Source of the DNA: Symbiobacterium sp040797425
Lineage (GTDB): Bacteria > Bacillota > Sulfobacillia > Symbiobacteriales > Symbiobacteriaceae
DNA: 28,563 bases
Reading direction: 5' to 3'
Assembly (NCBI RefSeq): GCF_040797425.1
Contig: NZ_JBFNEH010000047.1
Location: forward strand, 1 to 28,563
Part shown: piece after piece, positions 6,747-14,613 of the stretch
How the letters are laid out: every line of letters begins with the position of its first letter
How positions within the stretch are numbered: the stretch's first letter is position 1
The notes under the pieces: model-generated
Told to the model about the DNA's origin: nothing
Database searches by the model: none
What the model saw: only the letters and a program-made list of their open reading frames with translations
Position numbers and translations under genes: made by a program

Positions 6747-8606
6747 ATGCCAACCCTTCCCCTCCTTCCCCAGCCCCGCACCGTCACCTGGGGCGACCAG
6801 ACGGTCACGCTGCCCGAGACGCTCTGGGTGGTCGTCCTGGGCAGCCACGACCTGCTCCTGCCGACCCTGCAGCGGTTCCAGTCCGCCGCGGCCCGCGCGG
6901 GCATCACCGTCCACCTGACCGCCAGCCCGGTGGGCCTCTCCGGGGAACTGCACGTGACGGTCGACACCCAGGACCCCGGCATCACCCACCTGCAGGGCTA
7001 CCGGCTGACGGTCTCCCCCGACGGCATCACCATCGGGGCCAGGGCCCCGGCCGGGGCCGCCTACGGCCTCGCCACCCTGAAGCAACTGCTCTCCGGGGGG
7101 CGGCGGGTGCCGGCGGTGGCCATCGCCGACTGGCCCGACTTCCGCCGCCGGGGCGTGATGCTGGACATCAGCCGGGGCAAGGTTCCCACGATGGAAAGCC
7201 TCTACCGCTTCGTGGACCTCCTGGCCGATCTGAAAATCAACGAGTTTCAGCTGTATACGGAGCACACCTTTGCCTACCGCGAACACCGGGAGGTCTGGCA
7301 GGCCTATTCGCCGATGACCGGCGAGGAGATCATGCTCCTCGACCGCTACTGCCGGGAGCGCTTCATCGACCTCGTGCCCAACCAGAACTCGTTCGGCCAT
7401 ATGACGCCGTGGCTGATCCACTCCCGGTACAAGCACATGGCCGAGGCACCCGACGGCTTCGAACTGCCCTGGGGCGGGCGCCGGAACGAGCCGTTCTCGC
7501 TCTCCCCGGCCGAGCCCTCGGTCATCTCCTTCCTCGCCGGGCTTTACGACGAGCTGCTGCCGCACTTCACCAGCCAGTACTTCAACGTGGGCTGCGACGA
7601 GACGTGGGACGTCGGCCAGGGCCGCTCGGCCCGGGCGGTGGCCGAACGGGGCGAGCACGAGGTCTACCTGGAGCAGTTGCTCAAGATTCACCGGCTCGTG
7701 GCGGAACGGCGCCGCACGATGCAGTTCTGGGGCGACATCATCATCAAGTACCCCGAGGCCGTGGCCCGGCTGCCGAAGGACGTGATCGCCCTGGAGTGGG
7801 GCTATGAGGCGGACCACCCCTTCGACGAGCACTGTGCCGTCTACGCCCACGCCGGCGTGCCGTTCTACGTCTGCCCGGGCACGTCCACCTGGATGTCGCT
7901 GGTGGGGCGCACCGAGAACGCCCTGCAGAACATGCGCAGCGCCGCCGAAAGCGGCCTGAAGCACGGCGCCCAGGGCTTCCTGAACACCATCTGGGGCGAC
8001 CTGGGCCACCAGGACTACGAGCCCGTCGCCTACCTGCCGGTGGCCTTCGGCGCCGCCGTGAGCTGGGCGCTGGAGGCCAACCGGGAGGCCGACGTGCGGC
8101 CGTTCCTCGACCGCCTCGTCTTCGAGGACGGGGCAGGCCAGATCGGCAGCGTGCTGTACGACCTGGGCAACACCTACCTGGCGGCCGGCCCGCGCATTCA
8201 CAACGGCACCGCCCTCGGCCGCCTCTTCCACAGCGCCCGGACCTGGCGGGAATGGAAGCTCCTGCCCGAAATCGACTTCGCCGCCCAGGCGGAGGCGGTG
8301 CGCCGCGCCGCCGCCGGCCTCGACCTGGCCGACCTGCGCTGCGCCCGGGGGCCCCTGGTGATGCGGGAGCTGCGCAACGCCGTTCGCCTGCTCCTCTTCC
8401 TCTGCGACCTCGGACAGACGCTGCAGGGCGTGCTGCGGGGCAGCCTGCCGTCTGCGGAGCAGCGCGAGGCGCTCGGCCGGGAGCTGGAGGCCATCGCCTG
8501 CGAGCACCGGGACCTGTGGCTGCAGCGCAACCGTCCCGGCGGGCTGGAGGAGATGAGCATGCCGCCGTTCCGCGCCTGGCGGGAGGAGCTGAAAAACCTG
8601 GGCTAA
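6747..8606 (+). CDS. GH20 beta-N-acetylhexosaminidase-family protein, cytoplasmic
   Basis: The 619-residue protein shows the GH20b N-terminal alpha/beta domain (about 10-118, ending AAYGLATLKQLL) and then the GH20 barrel starting at DFRRRGVMLDISRGKVPTM. The catalytic Asp-Glu pair is Asp284-Glu285 in FNVGCDETWDVG. The usual HxGGDE is changed to VGCDE, as in a divergent subgroup. The expected role is release of terminal GlcNAc (or GalNAc) from oligosaccharides by substrate-assisted catalysis. There is no signal peptide, so it acts on imported substrates. ATG 6747 follows GGGAGGT at 6 bases; the frame is open upstream to 6609 but with poor protein-like sequence. It is separated from namZ by a symmetric hairpin. 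The exact substrate is unknown. Confidence 0.87.
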   Translation: MPTLPLLPQPRTVTWGDQTVTLPETLWVVVLGSHDLLLPTLQRFQSAAARAGITVHLTASPVGLSGELHVTVDTQDPGITHLQGYRLTVSPDGITIGARAPAGAAYGLATLKQLLSGGRRVPAVAIADWPDFRRRGVMLDISRGKVPTMESLYRFVDLLADLKINEFQLYTEHTFAYREHREVWQAYSPMTGEEIMLLDRYCRERFIDLVPNQNSFGHMTPWLIHSRYKHMAEAPDGFELPWGGRRNEPFSLSPAEPSVISFLAGLYDELLPHFTSQYFNVGCDETWDVGQGRSARAVAERGEHEVYLEQLLKIHRLVAERRRTMQFWGDIIIKYPEAVARLPKDVIALEWGYEADHPFDEHCAVYAHAGVPFYVCPGTSTWMSLVGRTENALQNMRSAAESGLKHGAQGFLNTIWGDLGHQDYEPVAYLPVAFGAAVSWALEANREADVRPFLDRLVFEDGAGQIGSVLYDLGNTYLAAGPRIHNGTALGRLFHSARTWREWKLLPEIDFAAQAEAVRRAAAGLDLADLRCARGPLVMRELRNAVRLLLFLCDLGQTLQGVLRGSLPSAEQREALGRELEAIACEHRDLWLQRNRPGGLEEMSMPPFRAWREELKNLG

Positions 8607-8610
8607 ATCG

Positions 8611-8641
8611 CACAGGGCCGCCAGAGCCTGGCGGCCCCGTG
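8611..8641. terminator. Symmetric hairpin between convergent genes
   Basis: GGGCCGCCAG (8615-8624) and CTGGCGGCCC (8628-8637) form a perfect 10-bp stem with a 3-base loop, extended by CAC/GTG. It lies between the converging GH20 and namZ genes. Neither side has a U-tract, so terminator activity is likely but not certain. Confidence 0.6.
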
Positions 8642-8677
8642 CCCCCTGCGGCACACACGCCCCTCTACCACGCCCCT

Positions 8678-9835
8678 CTACTTATACAAGTGGTATGCCG
8701 CCGACTCCGCGGCGAACCGGCGCGCCTCCTCCTCCCACTGGGCCAGCACCGCCTCCAGCGCCAGCTCGCCCTCGACCGCCCGGTAGAGCAAGTCGGAGCC
8801 GCTCAGCCGGTCGACGGTGCGGGTCCCGTCCCACGATACCCACTGGAACTCCCCCGGGTGCAGCCGCCGCACCACGTCCAGAACGTGCGCTCCCAGCGCC
8901 ACGGGCCGCACAGCCTGCCGGTTCACGATATGGACCTGCACGCCCCGGCACAACTGCCCCTGGTACTTCGACGTCCAGGGCGTGAAATAGGCCGGCCGGA
9001 ACAGCACCCCGGGCAGGTTCCGCCGCTTCAGCTCGGCCACCGTGCGCCGCTCGTCGAGCCAGGGCGCGCCGAACACCTGGAAGGGCAGCGCCGTACCCCG
9101 CCCCTCCGAGAGGTTCGTTCCCTCCAGGAAGCAGAGGCCGGGGTAGAGCGTGAGCATGTCGAGCCCGTTGGCCGCCGGGCTGGGCGGAACGAAGGGGAGG
9201 CCCGTCTCGTCCCACCACATCGTGCGGCGCCAGCCCTCCATGGGCACCACGGTGAGGTCGCAGCCCAGGCCGAACCGGTCGTTCAGCCACCGGGCAATCT
9301 CCCCGTGGGTGAGGCCGTGGCGGGTGGCCACGGGGTAGAGGCCGACGAAGGACTCCAGCCCGGGCCGCACAACGCCGCCCTCCACCTGCACGCCGCCGAT
9401 GGGGTTGGGCCGGTCGAGAACGACCAGCCGCTTGCCGCTCTCCGCGGCGGCCTGCATGCACAGGGCCAGGGTCCAGGTGTAGGTGTAGAAGCGGGCCCCG
9501 GCGTCCTGGATGTCGAAGAGGAGCACGTCCACCTCCCGGAGCATCTCCGGCGTGGGCTTGCGGTGTTCGCCGTACAGACTGTACACGGGCAGCCCGGTCA
9601 CCGGGTCGGTGGAACTGCTCACCTTCTCCCCCGCCGCCGCGTCCCCGCGGATGCCGTGCTCCGGCGAGTAGAGCGCCGTCACCCTCACGGCGGGGTCCGC
9701 CACCAGCAGGTCCACCAGCGACTCCAGCTGGCTGTTGGTTCCGGTGTGGTTCGTGATGAGGCCGACCCGCACGCCCGTGATCAGCTCCTTGCGGGCGGCG
9801 AGCAGCACCTCGTTGCCAAGCCTGATCCTGGCCAT
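8678..9835 (-). CDS. namZ: NamZ-like exo-beta-N-acetylmuramidase (DUF1343)
   Basis: The 385-residue DUF1343 protein carries the family motifs in order: GLITNHTG (25-32), YSPEHGIRG (56-64), FDIQDAGARFYTYTWTL (107-123), DRPNPIGG (141-148), and LEGTNLSEGRGT (237-248) with the conserved acidic residues. B. subtilis NamZ (YbbC) removes MurNAc from the non-reducing end of peptidoglycan fragments. Its Rossmann-like domain comes first and a C-terminal domain follows. The segment written PPSPNMP in most members is PPSPAANG here. There is no signal peptide (MARIRLGNEVLL), whereas B. subtilis NamZ is exported. ATG 9835 has GAGGG 7 bases upstream. It is divergent from the AmiE-like gene with only 39 bases between, so its promoter must lie in that gap or within the other gene. 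Confidence 0.9.
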   Translation of the reverse strand: MARIRLGNEVLLAARKELITGVRVGLITNHTGTNSQLESLVDLLVADPAVRVTALYSPEHGIRGDAAAGEKVSSSTDPVTGLPVYSLYGEHRKPTPEMLREVDVLLFDIQDAGARFYTYTWTLALCMQAAAESGKRLVVLDRPNPIGGVQVEGGVVRPGLESFVGLYPVATRHGLTHGEIARWLNDRFGLGCDLTVVPMEGWRRTMWWDETGLPFVPPSPAANGLDMLTLYPGLCFLEGTNLSEGRGTALPFQVFGAPWLDERRTVAELKRRNLPGVLFRPAYFTPWTSKYQGQLCRGVQVHIVNRQAVRPVALGAHVLDVVRRLHPGEFQWVSWDGTRTVDRLSGSDLLYRAVEGELALEAVLAQWEEEARRFAAESAAYHLYK

Positions 9836-9874
9836 GTCGCATCCCTCACGCTTGCCAAAGGAGTTGACCGAACC

Positions 9875-11026
9875 GTGAACGCCGTACCGATCGTCGACGC
9901 CCTGCACGAGACCCACTGGCCCCGCGGCCTGCGCGCGGCCGGGCCTGCGGAGGCCGGGTTCGACCCGGAGCGCCTGGAGCAGGCCATCGCGCTCCTGGAA
10001 GCGGAGATCGCCGCCGAACGCCTGCCCGGGGCGGTTGTGGTCATCGCCCGGGACGGAAAGGTGGCCGTCCACCGGGCCCTCGGGTGGGCAGCCGTCTACC
10101 CGGAGCGGCGGCCGATGCGGCCGGAGACCCTCTTCGACCTGGCCTCGCTCACCAAGGTGATCGCCACGCTGCCGGCGGTGCTCCGGCTGATCGAGCGGGG
10201 CGACATCCGGCTCGACGACCCGCTTCACCTTTTCTTCCCCGAGTACCAGGGCGAGGGGCGGGAGGAGATCCGCATCCGTCACCTGCTCACCCACACCGCC
10301 GGCCTCCAGCCGTTCAGCCAGGCCTTGCGGGACCCCTCCCGACCCCGGGAGGAGCTCATCGCCCGCATCGCCACCCTGCCGCTCGAGGCGCCCCCGGGCA
10401 CCCGGATCATCTACAGCGACCTGGGCTTCATCCTGCTGGGCGAACTGGTAGCCAGGGTCAGCGGCCAGCCGCTGGAGCGGTTCGTGCAGGAGCAGGTCCA
10501 CGGGCCCCTGGGGTTCACGGAGACCGGCTTCCTGCCCACGGGCGAGCGCGCTGCCCGGGCTGCGGCCACCGAGTACCGGGAGCGGCTGGGCCGCTACCAG
10601 TGCGGCGAGGTGCACGACGAGACGGCCACCGCCCTCGGGGGCATCGCCGGCCACGCCGGGCTCTTCAGCACGGCGCCCGAGGTGGCCGCCTACGGCCAGA
10701 TGTGGCTCGACGGCGGCGCCGGGGTGCTCTCGCCCGCGATGGTGGCGGCGGCCACCCGTGACCAGACGCCGCACATCCAGGGCCCGGAGCACCGGGGCCT
10801 CGGCTGGATCGTCGCCCGGGAGGACTCGGAGTCGCTGAGCTGCGGCGACCTCTTCAGCCCCGGCTCCTTCGGCCACACCGGGTTCACGGGCACCAGCCTC
10901 TGGGTCGACCCCCACCGGCGGCTGGTGGTGGCCCTCCTCACCAACCGGGTTCACTTCGGCCGCACTCCGCACATCATCCGCCTGCGCCCCCGGTTCCACA
11001 ACGCGGTGGCAGCGGCGCTGCGGTAG
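9875..11026 (+). CDS. AmiE-like serine hydrolase, beta-lactamase fold
   Basis: The 383-residue penicillin-binding/beta-lactamase-family protein has the nucleophile in SLTK (Ser91, Lys94), the second motif YSD (Tyr180-Asp182) and the third motif HTG (334-336). Related proteins include esterases and D-peptidases, but the neighbour namZ and the nearby nagZ point to the B. subtilis YbbE/AmiE group, which removes the stem peptide from MurNAc (N-acetylmuramyl-L-alanine amidase). There is no signal peptide, so it would be cytosolic, unlike AmiE of B. subtilis. GTG 9875 is chosen: AAAGGAG lies about 11 bases upstream, and the TTG between them is out of frame and closes at once. The frame remains open far upstream by GC bias only. 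The gene ends in a strong terminator. The amidase assignment is inference from context. Confidence 0.82.
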   Translation: MNAVPIVDALHETHWPRGLRAAGPAEAGFDPERLEQAIALLEAEIAAERLPGAVVVIARDGKVAVHRALGWAAVYPERRPMRPETLFDLASLTKVIATLPAVLRLIERGDIRLDDPLHLFFPEYQGEGREEIRIRHLLTHTAGLQPFSQALRDPSRPREELIARIATLPLEAPPGTRIIYSDLGFILLGELVARVSGQPLERFVQEQVHGPLGFTETGFLPTGERAARAAATEYRERLGRYQCGEVHDETATALGGIAGHAGLFSTAPEVAAYGQMWLDGGAGVLSPAMVAAATRDQTPHIQGPEHRGLGWIVAREDSESLSCGDLFSPGSFGHTGFTGTSLWVDPHRRLVVALLTNRVHFGRTPHIIRLRPRFHNAVAAALR

Positions 11027-11044
11027 GTCGGAGTCGGCCAGAGA

Positions 11045-11079
11045 ACTGCCAGGGCGCACTTGCCCTGGCAGTTTCCGCA
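11045..11079. terminator. Terminator between amiE-like and PIG-L genes
   Basis: A perfect 12-bp stem, AACTGCCAGGGC (11045-11056) and GCCCTGGCAGTT (11063-11074), has a 6-base loop and is followed by TTCCGC. It starts 18 bases after the amiE-like stop and 11 bases before the convergent PIG-L stop, so it probably serves both strands. Confidence 0.85.
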
Positions 11080-11085
11080 TTGCGA

Positions 11086-11817
11086 TCAGAGTTCCAGCGG
11101 CAGCCGGTCCCCGGCGGCGTATTGGCGCAGGCCGCCCTTGGGCACCATCAGCGTCGCCGCGTACTTCCAGTTCAGCCCGCCGCCCAGGCAGCCGCGCAGC
11201 CGGGCCAGCGACTTGTAGTAGTCCGCGTACGGCCAGCCGGTGCCGCCGTTCCACAGGGCGAAGCTGGAGAGGGCATCGCAGTACTGCTCGAAGATGGGCT
11301 CGGGAATCTCCACGTAGATGTCCGGCTCGTAGTCCTCCATGTCCTCCCAGTTCTCCGAGAAGTAGACGCGGCGGGTCCAGTGGGCCGGCTTCGCCCGCTC
11401 GATCCGCTTCAGCGCCGCGAAGAAGTGGGCGTCCATGGCGATCTTGTGGGCATGCCGATGGTCGCGGTGGATGGAATGCTCCGGGTGCGTGATGATCACG
11501 TCAGGCTTGATGTCGCGGATGATGTCGCAGACCTCGAGGGAGATCTCGTCGTTGTACGGCAACTCGGCGTCCTTGTAGTTCAGGACGATCGACTCCGCGC
11601 CCAGCTTGCGGGCACACTCGGCGGCCTCCCGCCGCTTCTGCTCGGCGTACTCCTCGGCCGAGAGGGTGGGGTGGCCCTTCTCGCCCGGGGTGAGGCTCAG
11701 GATGAACGCCTTGTGCCCCGCGGCGGTGTACTTGGCGATGATCATCCCGGCGGAGAGTTCCTGGTCAGCCGCATGCGCACCGATGGTGAGGATTCGCATC
11801 TCCCTGGTACCCGTCAT
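11086..11817 (-). CDS. PIG-L-family (LmbE-like) deacetylase, variant active site
   Basis: The 243-residue protein has the PIG-L/LmbE fold: ILTIGAHAADQELSAG at 9-24, then GHKAFILSLTPGEKG, and the zinc-binding HPEHSIHRDH at 111-120. Family members hydrolyse N-acetyl groups from GlcNAc-containing compounds (MshB, BshB, GlcNAc-PI deacetylase, archaeal diacetylchitobiose deacetylase). The common AHPDDxE is AHAADQE here: zinc ligands His15 and Asp18 are kept, but the position of the general-base Asp (first D) is Ala17. ATG 11817 is chosen because AAGGAGG lies 8 bases upstream. It is 70 bases downstream of nagZ on the same strand, so it is probably co-transcribed. It may act on free GlcNAc or chitooligosaccharides from NagZ/GH20, or use another acyl-sugar substrate. 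Confidence 0.85.
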   Translation of the reverse strand: MTGTREMRILTIGAHAADQELSAGMIIAKYTAAGHKAFILSLTPGEKGHPTLSAEEYAEQKRREAAECARKLGAESIVLNYKDAELPYNDEISLEVCDIIRDIKPDVIITHPEHSIHRDHRHAHKIAMDAHFFAALKRIERAKPAHWTRRVYFSENWEDMEDYEPDIYVEIPEPIFEQYCDALSSFALWNGGTGWPYADYYKSLARLRGCLGGGLNWKYAATLMVPKGGLRQYAAGDRLPLEL

Positions 11818-11887
11818 GACCGATTCCTCCTTGTCTTCGCAATCCGTGACAAGATCGGAGCCGTGTCGCGGTTCCGTTGCTTGCGCG

Positions 11888-13441
11888 TCAGTCGCTGTGC
11901 CCCGGCAGCGCCACGGGCAGACGGCCCGGCGCCGCCGCCTGTCCCAGCAGGCAGCGCAGCGCCGCCTCCGCCGCGAGGGGCCGCTCCTCGTACATCACCA
12001 CGGCCCCCGCCATCCCGGGCACGGCCAGCAGATCATACGGCCCCCGCTGCGGCACGAGGACCACGCGGTGGCCCGCCGCCTGCAGGGCCCGCACCAGGGC
12101 CACCTGGCCGGGGAAGCGCGGCGCCAGGAACGTGGCCACCACCACCGGGTCGGCCCCGGCTGCCGCCGCCACCAGCCGCTCCACCTCGTCGGGGTCCGGG
12201 TCCCGCCGCACACCCACGGCCCGCAGAGCCGGGGCGAGCCGTGCCGCCGCCTGCAGCACCGGCGAGCCGGCTGGCTCCCTTTCCTCCACCTCCACCACGG
12301 GGGCGGGGTCGACGGCGAGGAGCAGGGCCCGCTCCGGCCGGAGGGGCACCAGGGACCCGAGATCGCCCACGGCGGTCACCGCGGCTGCGGCGGCCTCGGC
12401 AGCCAGCGCCTGATGCGCCGGGGCGCCGACGTCGGCCAGGTCGGCCGTCTGCCAGCGTTGCGCCACCCGCTCCCGGGCGGCCCGCACCCGGCGCAGCGCC
12501 TCCTCCACCCGCCATGCGGGGATGCGGCCACTCGCAATGGCGGCCCGCACCGCCGCGATCGCCTCCCGCTGGAGGCGCTCAGTGTGGGAGATCAGCACCA
12601 GGTCGGCGCCGGCGGCGATGGCCTGCACCGCCCCCTCCGCGGTCCCCGCGTGGTCGGCGATGGCCTTCATCTCCATGCAGTCGGTGATCACCAGCCCGTC
12701 GAAGCCCAGTTGCTCCCGCAGGAGGCCCGTCAGCACCGCGGGCGAGAGGGTGGCCGGCCGGTCGGGGTCCGGTTCCACCGCGGGAAAGACGACGTGGGCC
12801 GTCATGATGGCGTCCACCCCCGCCGCGATCGCCCGGCGGAACGGCACCAGTTCCACCGCCTCCAGCCGGTCCATGCCGTGGGGCACCCGGGGCAGGGCAA
12901 GGTGCGAGTCCACGTCGGTGTCCCCGTGGCCCGGGAAGTGCTTCGCAGTGGCCAGCACTCCCTCATCGTGGTGGCCGCGGATGTAGGCGGCCCCGTGCTC
13001 GGCCACCCGGGCGGGGTCAGATCCGAAGGAGCGCACGCCGATGACCGGATTGGCAGGGTTGACGTTCACGTCGAGCACCGGGGCCAGGTTCATGTTGATG
13101 CCCATCGCCCGGAGCTCCCGGGCGATGCCGGCACCCACCCGTCGGGTGAGGTCCGGTGAGCCGGCGGCACCCAGGCTCATGGCGCCGGGCCAGGGGGTGA
13201 CGGCCAGCCGGAGAACGATGCCCCCCTCCTGGTCGACGGCGATGAGGAGCGGGAGATCGGGACTGCAGGACTGGATGCGCGCCGTGAGGCGGCGGGCCTG
13301 GTCCGCCGAGACCAGGTTGCGTGCGAAGAGGATGACCCCGCCCACGCCCTCCGTGCGGATGAGGGCCTCGGGCACGTCGCCGGGGTCGGTGCCGCGGAAA
13401 CCGATCATGAAGAGTTCCCCTGCGCGCTCAGCCAGAGACAT
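11888..13441 (-). CDS. nagZ: NagZ beta-N-acetylglucosaminidase (GH3), cytoplasmic
   Basis: The 517-residue GH3 enzyme is of NagZ type. It releases GlcNAc from GlcNAc-MurNAc(-peptide) or GlcNAc-anhydroMurNAc. Visible marks: AVDQEGG (68-74), RSFGSDP (137-143), KHFPGHGDTDVDSH (167-180) with the NagZ Asp178/His180 dyad loop, and VITDCMEM (251-258) with the nucleophile Asp254. A C-terminal domain of about 190 residues follows, as in the two-domain B. subtilis enzyme, but it is Ala/Val-rich and shorter. ATG 13441 is preferred because GAGGGGAG sits 8 bases upstream; the in-frame ATG 13459 has no ribosome site. There is no signal peptide, unlike B. subtilis NagZ. It is first in a two-gene unit with the PIG-L gene and divergent from the opp operon. 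Confidence 0.93.
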   Translation of the reverse strand: MSLAERAGELFMIGFRGTDPGDVPEALIRTEGVGGVILFARNLVSADQARRLTARIQSCSPDLPLLIAVDQEGGIVLRLAVTPWPGAMSLGAAGSPDLTRRVGAGIARELRAMGINMNLAPVLDVNVNPANPVIGVRSFGSDPARVAEHGAAYIRGHHDEGVLATAKHFPGHGDTDVDSHLALPRVPHGMDRLEAVELVPFRRAIAAGVDAIMTAHVVFPAVEPDPDRPATLSPAVLTGLLREQLGFDGLVITDCMEMKAIADHAGTAEGAVQAIAAGADLVLISHTERLQREAIAAVRAAIASGRIPAWRVEEALRRVRAARERVAQRWQTADLADVGAPAHQALAAEAAAAAVTAVGDLGSLVPLRPERALLLAVDPAPVVEVEEREPAGSPVLQAAARLAPALRAVGVRRDPDPDEVERLVAAAAGADPVVVATFLAPRFPGQVALVRALQAAGHRVVLVPQRGPYDLLAVPGMAGAVVMYEERPLAAEAALRCLLGQAAAPGRLPVALPGHSD

Positions 13442-13486
13442 GGCCGTCACTCCCCTCATACTCTGCTGAATGTATACTGGAGGACT

Positions 13487-13500
13487 AACAAACATTTGTT
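13487..13500. promoter_or_regulatory. Palindromic operator candidate AACAAA-CA-TTTGTT
   Basis: The two 6-bp arms are perfectly symmetric around CA. The site occupies about +1 to +14 of the predicted nagZ transcript and lies upstream of the opp promoter region, a place suited to a repressor controlling one or both directions. No regulator gene is in the window. Confidence 0.5.
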
Positions 13501-13507
13501 CTAACTC

Positions 13508-13537
13508 ATTAGAGGATGCGTATAGTGGTATATACAA
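13508..13537 (-). promoter_or_regulatory. Candidate nagZ promoter
   Basis: On the minus strand TTGTAT (13532-13537) and TCTAAT (13508-13513) are separated by 18 bases; the -10 box is 5/6 to consensus, the -35 box 3/6. The surrounding 13450-13560 is clearly AT-richer than the genes. Plus-strand -10-like boxes for opp (TATAGT at 13521, TACAAT at 13533) lack a good -35 box. Confidence 0.45.
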
Positions 13538-13552
13538 TCCCTCTTTTGGATA

Positions 13553-13589
13553 GGAGGAATTCTCCCCCGCTGGAGGGAACTCCTTTTTT
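13553..13589 (+). terminator. Terminator-like hairpin (attenuator candidate) in the opp leader
   Basis: GGAG/CTCC (13553-13556/13580-13583) encloses TCTCC/GGAGG (13561-13565/13572-13576) and is directly followed by T6 (13584-13589). Alternatives are GGAG-GGAA-CTCC (13572-13583) before the T-run and a competing GGAG..CTCC (13553-13565). It lies 43 bases before oppB and no plus-strand gene ends here, so it would act on opp transcription itself. Confidence 0.55.
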
Positions 13590-13632
13590 GTCCCTTCCAT
13601 TCGGACGACGGTGAAAAAGGTGTGACGCGTCT

Positions 13633-14607
13633 GTGCAGAAGTTGCTAATTTCGCTTGTGACCATTTTGTTTGCTATTGTTTGCATGTTCCTGGTAATCCA
13701 GAACATGCCCGGCGATCCGGTGGAGACACTGGCCGCTGAGATCGCACAAACCCAAAATCTGGAGATGGACCTGGCTTACGCCAGGGCCAAGAGCATGTTG
13801 AACTACGACCCTGACATCCCCGTCCTGCAACGTCTGGCAAACTACCTGGCCGGCGTGCTGCGCGGAAACCTGGGTGAGTCACTCAGCTATCACAAACCCG
13901 TCACCAGCCTGATGCTGGGCGCACTGCCCTGGACCCTGCTGGTGCTGACGATATCGCTGTTTCTCTCCTTTGCCATGGGGGTCATCGTGGGCCTCTTCAT
14001 CGCCTGGAAGCGGAAGCGGTGGCTGAACGCTCTGCTGAACGTGTGGCAGTCGATCTTCGGTTCGATTCCCAATTACATCGTGGCCTACTTGTTGGTCTTC
14101 CTCTTCGCCGTCAACCTGGGCTGGCTTCCTTCCCGCGGCCCGTACAGCGCCGAGGTAACTCCCGGGTTCAACGGCGCCTTCATCGGTGACGTGCTGCAGC
14201 ACGCCATCCTGCCGGTTCTGTCATACTTCCTCACGACGGTAGGCGGCTGGACCGTCAGCATGCGCGCCAACGCGATCGGTGTGCTGAGCGAGGATTACGT
14301 CACCTACGCCACCGCCCGCGGGCTCCCTCAGAAGCGAATCCTCCTCCAGTATGTCGGTCGCAACTCCATCCTGCCGATGATCACCTCGCTGGCCATCTCC
14401 TTTGGCTTCATGTTCGGCGGATCTCCGCTGATCGAGAACCTGTTCGTGTACCCAGGCGTTGGCTATTACCTGAACGTGGCCATCTCGCGCCGGGACTACC
14501 CCCTGATGCAGGGGATGTACTTCATGATGATCGTCGTGGTGGTGCTCTGCGGGTTGCTGGCCGAGTGGCTCTACACAGTGCTGAACCCACGCCTGAGGGA
14601 GAGGTGA
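13633..14607 (+). CDS. oppB: Opp/Dpp-type ABC importer permease (OppB family)
   Basis: This 324-residue inner-membrane permease is of the dipeptide/oligopeptide family. The N-terminal helix leads into MPGDPVETLA, the family PGDP motif. After about six membrane helices the EAA loop reads YVTYATARGLPQKRILLQYVGRN, the coupling site for the ATPases, and the end is LLAEWLYTVLNPRLRER. The N-terminus is shorter than usual (no RRLL-type basic prefix). GTG 13633 has AAGGTG 10 bases upstream. It is the first gene of the operon running to the kinase. Context suggests that the substrate is muropeptide or aminosugar oligomer rather than plain peptide. Confidence 0.92.
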   Translation: MQKLLISLVTILFAIVCMFLVIQNMPGDPVETLAAEIAQTQNLEMDLAYARAKSMLNYDPDIPVLQRLANYLAGVLRGNLGESLSYHKPVTSLMLGALPWTLLVLTISLFLSFAMGVIVGLFIAWKRKRWLNALLNVWQSIFGSIPNYIVAYLLVFLFAVNLGWLPSRGPYSAEVTPGFNGAFIGDVLQHAILPVLSYFLTTVGGWTVSMRANAIGVLSEDYVTYATARGLPQKRILLQYVGRNSILPMITSLAISFGFMFGGSPLIENLFVYPGVGYYLNVAISRRDYPLMQGMYFMMIVVVVLCGLLAEWLYTVLNPRLRER

Positions 14608-14613
14608 GCGCAA

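Noticed and set aside
8252..11026. A 924-codon open frame on the plus strand covering the end of GH20 and all of the region antisense to namZ
   Set aside because: Only its last 383 codons (from 9875) show a protein family. The rest is antisense to namZ and the GH20 gene tail and stays open because of high GC. The same holds for the 858-codon minus frame 8678-11254.
13442..13600. A longer NagZ reading up to 13600 (570 codons)
   Set aside because: The extra part covers the AT-rich promoter, the palindrome and the attenuator region, has no protein-like features or signal peptide, and ATG 13441 has a proper ribosome site.
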